Source: a virus. From it: a DNA stretch of 23,919 nt. Of this stretch, positions 8,529-14,939 are shown piece by piece. The position numbers were made by a program, and so were the translations under genes. Below the pieces are notes generated by a model. The model searched no databases and was not told the DNA's origin. It worked only from the letters and a program-made list of their open reading frames with translations. Position 1 is the first letter of the stretch, and each line of letters begins with the position of its first letter. Location: positions 1 to 23,919 of the IMG/VR virus record IMGVR_UViG_3300043410_001900; one strand, given 5' to 3'.

Positions 8529-10013
8529 TTAGGGCTCAAACAGGCTGAGCGCTTTCTTTGCGTTAGCGGAAAGCTCCTTGCCGGATTTTGGATTGGCGGG
8601 CTGGGTGGCCGAATTTCCTCCGACCTTTTGCTTGACCAGATTGTAAGCCTGAGCCCCGGTCAGGTTGGGGTTTTCGCGCAAAACGGCATCCAGCTCGGTG
8701 ATGGCGGCATTGGCCTTTTCAGCGGCATTCCCGGTCAGCGTTTCCATCCCCAGTTCACCCGTCGAATACTCTTTTTCAAACATCCGTCGAGCGACATTAA
8801 AAGCCTCTTTTCGCTGGGCTTTCTCGTCGCGGGTCAGTTCTCGGGCTTCCCGGCGATTGGCGCGGTTCTCCGAGCGCACCTTGATTTCCCGTTCCAGAGC
8901 TTTGCTGGAATCGCCGTTCCCATATTGCCCGGAATCGATCTGCGCCTTGAGGGTGCGGGCTTCCTGAACCAGTTTGGGATTTCGCGCCTGCCATTCCCCG
9001 ATCCCCTGAAGATCGGTGAACATGCGGTTGACATCTTCCGGGGAAAGCCAGAGCGGTTTACCCCCCAGAGCCATCGGGGTGCGCCCATCCGTCAGCATCT
9101 GCTCATATGCGGGGGGATGCAGCTCCTTTTCGATCTGGACCGCTTGCTCGGGGGTGGCCTGCTTCAGCTGGGCTTCCAGCTCTTTTCGCCGCTGCGGCGC
9201 GGGCGCGGGCTGCACTCTCAATACCGCCCCCAGCCGGTTGTCCTTCGGGTTTCTGACCAGTCTGACCACTTCCGATCCTTCGATCACGCGGGTACCGGCC
9301 TGATCCAGCGGCAAGCCCTTGTTTTTGTCGATGCCTACCTTGAGCGCGGCATTGATCGACCCCAAGGTCTTTTCGTTATTGAACGCATCGTCCGCGTTGG
9401 CGTCTCCCCGCTGAACAGCGGAAACGTAACCGATTGAGGCGTCATGAAAATTCTTAATGTGTTCGGGAATGTTTTCCATTCCGGCCAGATCCAGAACCTG
9501 TGACGCTCTACGCACATCCACATCATCGGCTTCTCCCTCAAGCATTCGCCCCAAGGACCCGGAAAGATCCTTGTTGTAAGCCTGGGATTGGGCCTCTTCG
9601 GTGTTTTTAAGGTTTTGCGCCGCTGCTTGTGAGGCATGCAATGCGCTGGAGGCTTTGCTTTCCTCAATCGCGGCATTGACTTTTCCCGGAAGCAGGCTGG
9701 TATTGACGCGCTCACCCTCGGTCTTGGCCTTTTTTTCTTCAAGGTCCGCTTTGGCCATATCTCCAACCAAAGGAAGCTCAGCCTCCAGCCGGTCGGATTG
9801 GAGGTTGCGATGACGACTCACCGATTCCGCTTCTTTCGCAAGCCGCTCTTCCCGGATACGCTCCAGCTCCTGATCCATCTGAAGGCGGCGATCTTCGCGT
9901 TGCTGTTTTTGTCGCTCGGCCTCAATCACGCCTCGTTCGGCAAAATTTCTTCCCATGGCCTCAAAGCCCTGAAGGAAGCCCGTTCCAAAACCGCTGACGC
10001 CATATCCGCTCAT
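8529..10013 (-). CDS. Probable internal virion (ejection) protein, 494 aa
   Basis: No family is recognised with certainty. The N-terminus is Gly-rich (SGYGVSGFGTGF), then residues ~25-160 are strongly charged and Ala/Glu/Arg/Gln-rich, typical of long helices or coiled coil; the rest is helical and hydrophilic with no signal peptide or membrane segment. Its position between other small Ala/Gly-rich genes and the giant polyvalent gene suggests a protein stored in the capsid and ejected with the DNA, as for T7 or P22 internal proteins; this is inference. ATG 10013 shares one base with the TGA of the upstream gene (TGATG), implying translational coupling. A TTG four codons earlier (10025) is less likely. 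A strong terminator follows the stop. Confidence 0.85.
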   Translation of the reverse strand: MSGYGVSGFGTGFLQGFEAMGRNFAERGVIEAERQKQQREDRRLQMDQELERIREERLAKEAESVSRHRNLQSDRLEAELPLVGDMAKADLEEKKAKTEGERVNTSLLPGKVNAAIEESKASSALHASQAAAQNLKNTEEAQSQAYNKDLSGSLGRMLEGEADDVDVRRASQVLDLAGMENIPEHIKNFHDASIGYVSAVQRGDANADDAFNNEKTLGSINAALKVGIDKNKGLPLDQAGTRVIEGSEVVRLVRNPKDNRLGAVLRVQPAPAPQRRKELEAQLKQATPEQAVQIEKELHPPAYEQMLTDGRTPMALGGKPLWLSPEDVNRMFTDLQGIGEWQARNPKLVQEARTLKAQIDSGQYGNGDSSKALEREIKVRSENRANRREARELTRDEKAQRKEAFNVARRMFEKEYSTGELGMETLTGNAAEKANAAITELDAVLRENPNLTGAQAYNLVKQKVGGNSATQPANPKSGKELSANAKKALSLFEP

Positions 10014-10339
10014 CAGTCCCACCAATCCTTAAAGAAGTGTTGAAGGTCATCCAGCGCCGAATACTCCGGCTTGGAAACGTTTTTTGTGAGTGCGTCGGAG
10101 CTGCTGGACCATGCCTTGTCCGCCTTTTTTTCAAAAGCGGCCTTGCGGTCATCGTAGATGCCTTGCGCGGCTCGGGTAGAGGCACCGGTCAATAGCCCCG
10201 CCGCTTGCCCGGTCGCCGCTTCCTCGTCCCTTTCCTGCTCGGCTCGCAATAACTCGCGCTGCGACTCCCGCGCCCCCTGCCTGGCCATGCCATTCAAGCC
10301 AAGGCGGGCCAGATTCTGCCCATATCCACCGATATTCAT
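10013..10339 (-). CDS. Small phage internal-protein candidate, 108 aa
   Basis: Function unrecognised. After a Gly/Asn-rich start (MNIGGYGQNLARLG) the sequence is helical and rich in Arg, Glu, Ala and Gln, with an aromatic C-terminus (HFFKDWWD). The ATG overlaps the upstream stop by 4 nt (ATGA) and its own TGA overlaps the next ATG, so it lies in a tightly coupled set with the genes on both sides. Size, composition and position suit a minor internal or scaffold-like virion component; this is inferred from context only. Confidence 0.8.
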   Translation of the reverse strand: MNIGGYGQNLARLGLNGMARQGARESQRELLRAEQERDEEAATGQAAGLLTGASTRAAQGIYDDRKAAFEKKADKAWSSSSDALTKNVSKPEYSALDDLQHFFKDWWD

Positions 10340-10725
10340 GCGGCCACCCCGCCAAAGGTCATGCCACGCTGGGCGTTGACCAGGCTGCTGCGGGCATTGT
10401 TTTTGACCATGACGCCAGTCGATGCCTTGGTCAGGGCTGATGCGTTATCGTTGGCGGCCTGTTGATCCGGCGTTAGCGAAATGCCGTAGCGGGCCGCAGA
10501 TCGGGCCTGGATGCCGGGGGCTGGGTTGGGAGTTTCCAGCGCCTGATCGACGGCGCTCATCCCTTTCAGCAACAGTCCACCCGTGGCCAGATTGGCCTGC
10601 TCCTGAGCCAGAGGGGCTGTATTTTCAAAATAATCCTTCACCAGAACTTTCCCTTGCCGGAAAAGCTCGGACTGCATGGGCGAAAGCCCTTTTTGCGGAA
10701 CGCCGCCGCCACCACCACCGTTCAT
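10336..10725 (-). CDS. Small phage internal-protein candidate, 129 aa
   Basis: Function unrecognised. It begins with a run of six glycines (MNGGGGGGVPQKG), followed by an Ala/Asn/Gln-rich helical body and the segment ISLTPDQQAANDNASALTKA. An excellent Shine-Dalgarno (AGGAGG) lies 5 nt before ATG 10725. The stop overlaps the next gene's start (ATGA). There is no signal peptide. Together with its neighbours it resembles the block of small ejected or neck-associated proteins that precedes large internal virion proteins in short-tailed phages; the role is inferred. Confidence 0.82.
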   Translation of the reverse strand: MNGGGGGGVPQKGLSPMQSELFRQGKVLVKDYFENTAPLAQEQANLATGGLLLKGMSAVDQALETPNPAPGIQARSAARYGISLTPDQQAANDNASALTKASTGVMVKNNARSSLVNAQRGMTFGGVAA

Positions 10726-10734
10726 GTGTGCCTC

Positions 10735-11571
10735 CTAGCCAAACGCCATAGCAATATTGCCCATCGACCCATAGGTCTGACCGGAACCCGCGACTCCTGA
10801 AAGCGCCCCTCGGTAACCCGCGCTGGGGATGTTTTTCAGGTCTACGACACGCCCACCGACGCCGGTTTCAGATCCAGGGCTGACACCGCCCGCGCCGCCT
10901 GCGGCGCTTAACCCCGACATCCCAAGACTCATCAGCGATCCCCCGATCTGACCCACCGCCTGATTGGTGCCAATGTTTCTTTGAACTTGTGCGCCAATTC
11001 GAGCCGCCTGACGACTGGCCGCGGCATCGCCGCCGCTTTGAACCAAACCCATGCCCATCTCAAGATCCTGCGACTTACGGTCCACGTATTGCCCGGAACG
11101 CGCCAGATATTCCTGAAGCGCACTGAGGCGTCCGCCCACCTTGGCCTTGGTCACATCGGAATCGAGCTGGCTTCCTGCCGCGCCCAATCGCGCCGCAAAC
11201 CGTCCTGATCCCGGCCCACCGGATCCCGCTGCCGTGGTCGCCAGCGTGCGCTCCAGCGCGGGCGAGTCTGCGCCCATGGCGGTATTGACCGCCACTCCCT
11301 CCTGAAGATCGGCTTGGCCGGTTGATCTCAGTGTGTTCAGGTCTTTACGCGCCAGAGCATCGACTGGCTTTTGAATCTTCTGACTGAAATCGAAGACTTT
11401 TTTGGATTGCTTGGTGGCTTCCAGCTCTTCGGGGGTTGGGCCGCGTTTATCGACCGGCCCGTTGAACGCTCCGGCTGCACTGGCCGCAGAAAGCCCCATA
11501 CCAACAATTCCCGTGCCTGCGGCAATGGTGCCGCCAACGCCCAGCGTCCCTACAATTGCTCCGAATGGCAT
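10735..11571 (-). CDS. Probable internal virion/ejection protein with hydrophobic N-terminus, 278 aa
   Basis: Residues 1-36 are a Gly/Ala/Val-rich hydrophobic stretch (MPFGAIVGTLGVGG), possibly membrane-inserting. The middle (~50-200) is helical and charged, and the C-terminal ~80 residues are Gly/Ser-rich (GGAGGVSPGSETG). AGGGAGGG precedes ATG 11571, which overlaps the oxygenase gene's 3' end by 22 nt. The hydrophobic start plus helical body fits proteins that leave the capsid and form a channel in the host envelope, but I see no family-specific motif, so this is inference. A general membrane-associated virion protein is the alternative. Confidence 0.85.
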   Translation of the reverse strand: MPFGAIVGTLGVGGTIAAGTGIVGMGLSAASAAGAFNGPVDKRGPTPEELEATKQSKKVFDFSQKIQKPVDALARKDLNTLRSTGQADLQEGVAVNTAMGADSPALERTLATTAAGSGGPGSGRFAARLGAAGSQLDSDVTKAKVGGRLSALQEYLARSGQYVDRKSQDLEMGMGLVQSGGDAAASRQAARIGAQVQRNIGTNQAVGQIGGSLMSLGMSGLSAAGGAGGVSPGSETGVGGRVVDLKNIPSAGYRGALSGVAGSGQTYGSMGNIAMAFG

Positions 11572-12131
11572 AGCGCCCTCCCTTCCGGTTGAATAGAGAC
11601 AATCAGCGTGATGCGGTCTACCGCTGATTCGTTTTTGACCCAGTGGGTCACATCATTCTTGAACCAAAAAACCGATCCGGGATCCCCGGACATGGCTCCC
11701 TCTTCGTAATACATGGCCTGACCCGGCGCCGATTCCAGAATCACGGCAAACTTTTCGTAGGCCTTGGCGTTATAACCATCGTCAATGTGCGGCAGGACCG
11801 CGCCTCCGGCTGGAATGCGCGTAATCAGGATGCCTCCAAGCCGCTCCCCGCGCACCCAGGCCATCAGCTCAAACGCGATATCCTTGACGGCTGACAGGGC
11901 GTCTGCGGCGGGATACCAGATGCAATCGTGAGGCTCACGGGCAAAATCACTCCATGAGCCATTGAATTCGTTGCGGTCGCGGTAACGAATCCAGATATCC
12001 GAGACCCCGGCATGAGGGGACTCGTAACTTTCAGTCCGCTCCCGGTAAAGATTCCAGTATTCCGGGTGGGTCTTGAGCTGCATCAGAAGCCGGGTAACGG
12101 GAACCGTCCCCAATAGGGCAAAGTTATTCAT
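11550..12131 (-). CDS. 2-oxoglutarate/Fe(II) oxygenase-like protein (aspartyl/asparaginyl beta-hydroxylase type), 193 aa
   Basis: The C-terminal half carries the facial-triad pattern of this superfamily: His115-x-Asp117 (HID), distal His163 in VTHWVKN, and Arg173 ten residues later in a position suited to bind 2-oxoglutarate. PGSVFWFKND before the distal His is typical of jelly-roll strands in aspartyl/asparaginyl beta-hydroxylase-like phage proteins. Members of this superfamily hydroxylate protein side chains or bases; the substrate here is unknown. The true start is taken as ATG 12131, which overlaps the upstream TGA by 4 nt (ATGA); an ATG nine codons earlier would overlap more. Coupling to a sulfotransferase-fold gene suggests joint modification of a virion or host component, which is inference. 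Confidence 0.82.
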   Translation of the reverse strand: MNNFALLGTVPVTRLLMQLKTHPEYWNLYRERTESYESPHAGVSDIWIRYRDRNEFNGSWSDFAREPHDCIWYPAADALSAVKDIAFELMAWVRGERLGGILITRIPAGGAVLPHIDDGYNAKAYEKFAVILESAPGQAMYYEEGAMSGDPGSVFWFKNDVTHWVKNESAVDRITLIVSIQPEGRALCHSEQL

Positions 12132-12619
12132 TGCGCCGCCCCTGTCAGTTCCTGACACATTTTGATGGCGGATTGGTTTTGAACATTGAGCCTCCGTAAG
12201 CCGTGAAAGCGGTCTTCATCAAAGGGGTAGCCCACCAGCCATTCATGCGCTGCGCTGAATTTGGAGGGGCTAAAAACGGCATCAAAGGTCAGGTGGTAGC
12301 CCTCAATCGAGTCGAGATTAGAGGCTGCCTTGGCATCCATTTCCGGCAAGCCCAGCGCTGCCAGGGATTGATTGACTGCCTTGAGTGGTCGATGAACGAT
12401 CAGCTTTTTGCCGGGGAGCGCGTTGATTTCATCGGGGCTGAATTGGCAAAGCGCGGTTTCCGCGACACCCAGCATGCGACCGTGGCTCATGGCGGCCAGG
12501 GACTTGAGATCTTGCGTCATTAGGGTCTCATGCCAACAAATGCTTTTTTCATTGGTAAACCACGCAGAGAGCCATGCCGTTGCGGATCTTGGCAGGGCGG
12601 CAATCGCAAAATCGATCAT
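12128..12619 (-). CDS. Sulfotransferase-fold protein, 163 aa
   Basis: The N-terminus IAALPRSATAWLSAW (residues ~6-20) matches the P-loop-like 5'-phosphosulfate-binding motif of PAPS sulfotransferases, with Ser in place of Gly. VHRPLKAVNQSL gives Arg77 and Ser85 spaced as in the 3'-phosphate-binding motif. His30-Glu31 could serve as the catalytic region. At 163 residues it is much shorter than most cellular sulfotransferases (~250-300), so it is a minimal or reduced enzyme. ATG 12619 overlaps the upstream stop (ATGA), and its own stop overlaps the oxygenase start. Acceptor unknown. A kinase-like or inactive nucleotide-binding protein is the alternative. Confidence 0.78.
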   Translation of the reverse strand: MIDFAIAALPRSATAWLSAWFTNEKSICWHETLMTQDLKSLAAMSHGRMLGVAETALCQFSPDEINALPGKKLIVHRPLKAVNQSLAALGLPEMDAKAASNLDSIEGYHLTFDAVFSPSKFSAAHEWLVGYPFDEDRFHGLRRLNVQNQSAIKMCQELTGAAQ

Positions 12620-13008
12620 GGCAGATCCCTCTCAAATAGCGTGGTGACCTTGCGCCACCCTTCGACCCGTTCCCAGCCTTTGCGCGGGCTGCTCATGACC
12701 AGCTTGTGATAACCGTTCTCAATGGCAAGTTGATCGATGGCGGGTTGAAACCGCGTGATATTGCCTGTACCCGAGGCGCAGGCAATCCAGATTAAAAGCG
12801 CCGCCTCCCCGGTAATTTTGTCTTTGTCGGGCTGAACCACGATAAAGCCGGTTTCCCCCGTATAAAGGTGGGCCGATCCTGTAACCACGGCGGCGTAAAC
12901 GTCTTCAGCTCGAAATGCGCCGTTTCCTTTTTGAATCAGCCGCTCAATGACAGGCCGAATGCGATCCCATTCGGATCGGATGTCCGCCAATTTCAGCCTT
13001 GTATCCAT
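12616..13008 (-). CDS. GNAT-like phage protein, 130 aa
   Basis: The layout is an N-terminal helix (IRPVIERLIQKG), then strands LYTGETGFIVVQPD and AALLIWIACA, then a helix and strand QLAIENGYHKLVMSSPRKGWERV with a C-terminal strand-like VTTLFERDL. This resembles a reduced GCN5-type acetyltransferase fold as seen in small phage tail-operon proteins, but the canonical acetyl-CoA pyrophosphate loop is not evident, so catalysis is uncertain. ATG 13008 overlaps the upstream gene by 16 nt; a longer reading from 13155 would lie wholly inside that gene. The stop overlaps the sulfotransferase-fold gene, so these are co-translated. Confidence 0.78.
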   Translation of the reverse strand: MDTRLKLADIRSEWDRIRPVIERLIQKGNGAFRAEDVYAAVVTGSAHLYTGETGFIVVQPDKDKITGEAALLIWIACASGTGNITRFQPAIDQLAIENGYHKLVMSSPRKGWERVEGWRKVTTLFERDLP

Positions 13009-13235
13009 TCGGGCTTCACCGGAAACGGTTCGCTGTAATCGCCGGATACCGGCCATTGCCTGAGGTCTTCCCGGTAATCGAGGAGTTGGTTGTATTGTTC
13101 CTCCGAAAGAGCCGTAGGACGACCTTGGCGTAGCTGGTCTTCTTGTCTCCGACACATCCAGTCGGTGTCGTCCAGAAACCCTTTCCGATGGGCTTTCCGT
13201 TGCTCAGTCGTTCCAAGGACAACTCTAGGTGGCAT
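12993..13235 (-). CDS. Phage tail assembly chaperone-like protein, 80 aa
   Basis: The pattern RKGFLDDTDWMC, then LSEEQYNQLLDYREDLRQWP and finally PFPVKPEW matches the Phage_tail_APC-type domain found next to tail fibre genes: a short helix ending in TDW, a helix-turn with EQ-Y...YR--LR-WP, and a Pro/Trp-rich end. Such proteins are thought to assist fibre folding or tail assembly. GAGG lies before ATG 13235, which overlaps the preceding gene by 11 nt. It directly follows the tip-fibre gene and its partner, as expected for a fibre chaperone. Confidence 0.82.
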   Translation of the reverse strand: MPPRVVLGTTEQRKAHRKGFLDDTDWMCRRQEDQLRQGRPTALSEEQYNQLLDYREDLRQWPVSGDYSEPFPVKPEWIQG

Positions 13236-13653
13236 TGAATTTCACCTCGACAACCTGATAAGGGAAGGCATCAATGAGAAGGGTGTATGCGCCAGGGAGA
13301 CCCACCGCCACCGAAATATCCCCAGCCGCCTCAGACCATAAGTCACCGGCGGGACCAAGCAAATTCACTTTAACGGCAACGGGCGCACCAGAGACTGTAA
13401 TCGGTGTCTGTCCATCAGCTGGGATTGTCGTTACCGAAACGATGGGGTTCCATGTCGGGCGAGGCTCAACCACTTCACTCAGAACGTAGTGTTTGTCGTG
13501 GCTGACGTCGATGTCATCCGTCACTTCAATGCGATCAAACGTTCTGGGGTCGCCGGGAATAACTAATGGGGGGGCTTCCGGTGTCCCTTTAATTTCCGGG
13601 ACGCCAAGGATGCGCTCGATGTATCCGGTACCGTCGAAATCTATAAGTTTCAT
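13225..13653 (-). CDS. Tail-associated protein of unknown family, 142 aa
   Basis: Not recognised at family level. The sequence is beta-rich, with an Asp/Pro-rich first half (MKLIDFDGTGYIERILGVPE) and a second half resembling an immunoglobulin-like sandwich (VTTIPADGQTPITVSGAPVA, then YTLLIDAFPYQVVEVKF). ATG 13653 has GAGG at good spacing and begins 2 nt after the tip-fibre stop; the longer frame from 13695 would overlap that gene without a ribosome binding site. Small beta proteins at this position often decorate or cap the fibre; this is context only. Confidence 0.82.
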   Translation of the reverse strand: MKLIDFDGTGYIERILGVPEIKGTPEAPPLVIPGDPRTFDRIEVTDDIDVSHDKHYVLSEVVEPRPTWNPIVSVTTIPADGQTPITVSGAPVAVKVNLLGPAGDLWSEAAGDISVAVGLPGAYTLLIDAFPYQVVEVKFNAT

Positions 13654-13655
13654 GG

Positions 13656-14939
13656 TTACCTCATCAATGCAAAAGCGACCGCAGATACGCCCCACTGGAC
13701 CAGTGTGCCGCCACCTCCCCCGTTGTAGGTATAAGCCTCAAAGCCGTAGTACCCAGGACCTACGGCGCCGACCCAACCCATTTGAACAATCCCTTGCCCC
13801 CAGCCGCGATGGATTGAGTTGCCTCCATTGGCTATTTCCCCACCGTTAAATTTCAATGCGAAATTGGCCTGCACATCATTGGTTCCGCTGGACTCGCTGA
13901 CACCAGCGACGCCCATAATCACGATCCCCTGCGCGCCATTCGGCAGATAAATCCCGCCACTGGCGTACCAACTGCCACCTGAAACCGGAACCATGGTGGT
14001 GACGGCGTTGCCTGAAACCCTGAGCGTATCAACAGCGGCAGTTTGAATTTTTGCGTTGGTAATGGCGGCATCGGCAATCTTGGCACTATCAATCCAGGCT
14101 TCACCAATGAGCGCCTTCTGGATGTAAACATTGCCCCCCTGAACAGCGAAGCAGGGCCGAGCCCCGGTCGAATCATCTCCGACCGCAAAGCGATCCACGC
14201 GAACGTAGAAGGAAGAAGTAATCCCGTCATTGAAAAGACCGATCCCAGCAACCCGGCCATTGACGTCCGTCTTGACCGTCCATTGCGCGGCCATTCGATT
14301 ATTGGTATCGATCTGGGTCTGCGAAAGCGTCTGGATGGAGGCGCTTTGATTGCCGACCGTTGTATTCAGCGTCGAGACCTGCGCTGCCGTGGTGGCCGTA
14401 GTCGAATTGAGCGTGACGATGGAGGACTCTGCGCTGCCCATCCGAGTGGCTAGCGCATTGATTTGCGTGGCCTGCGTAGCGGTCGTGCTCTGTAGGGTCA
14501 CGATGGCTGAGGAGTTTCCGCCAACATTGGTTTGGAGCGTCGTGATCTGGGACGCCTGAGTATCGGTGATCGTCTGAAGGGTCGTGATCGAAGACCCCTG
14601 AACATTCAGCGCCGCTTCAAGTGTCGCCCGGGTTGAGGCCAGTTGACCTCGCATGGATTCCGGGAGCGATGCAGGCCCATTGATAACGTCGATCCGATCC
14701 GCCAGAAGTTTCCAGTTGGGATCGTTGGCGATTTCACCAAAAACCGTATCGAGAATGGCCTGCACGGCGCCCGGAGGAAGAAATCCATTATTGAAATCAC
14801 TGATGGCCGCGCTCTTGGCTGCCGTAATGATTTCAGTCCTGACAGACTGGGGGATTCCACCTTCAACCGCCTGCCGTAGATCCCGGAGGAATCCATCCAG
14901 CGCCGGAGAAAGCCCTGAGGGAACTTGCCGGATTCCCAT
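13656..14939 (-). CDS. Tail tip/fibre protein with lambda-J-type C-terminal domain, 427 aa
   Basis: Residues ~1-100 form an anchoring domain. Residues ~105-210 are repeated Ser/Thr/Gln helices (SSITTLQT, SAIVTLQST, SSIVTLNST, SASIQTLSQ), as in trimeric fibre coiled coils. Residues ~218-300 (AQWTVKTDVNGRVAGIGL, FAVQGGNVYIQKALIGEAWI, AKIADAAITNAKI) match the DUF1983-type segment near the C-terminus of lambda J and related tip proteins. The last ~110 residues are Gly/aromatic-rich and likely contact the host. The ATG follows the upstream TAA directly. The family is normally central to siphovirus tail tips; here it is a short version that seems grafted onto a different tail. Confidence 0.87.
   Translation of the reverse strand: MGIRQVPSGLSPALDGFLRDLRQAVEGGIPQSVRTEIITAAKSAAISDFNNGFLPPGAVQAILDTVFGEIANDPNWKLLADRIDVINGPASLPESMRGQLASTRATLEAALNVQGSSITTLQTITDTQASQITTLQTNVGGNSSAIVTLQSTTATQATQINALATRMGSAESSIVTLNSTTATTAAQVSTLNTTVGNQSASIQTLSQTQIDTNNRMAAQWTVKTDVNGRVAGIGLFNDGITSSFYVRVDRFAVGDDSTGARPCFAVQGGNVYIQKALIGEAWIDSAKIADAAITNAKIQTAAVDTLRVSGNAVTTMVPVSGGSWYASGGIYLPNGAQGIVIMGVAGVSESSGTNDVQANFALKFNGGEIANGGNSIHRGWGQGIVQMGWVGAVGPGYYGFEAYTYNGGGGGTLVQWGVSAVAFALMR

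Noticed and set aside
8628-9437. Plus-strand 269-codon frame
   Set aside because: Antisense shadow of the 494-residue internal-protein gene, which has a coupled start and a terminator.
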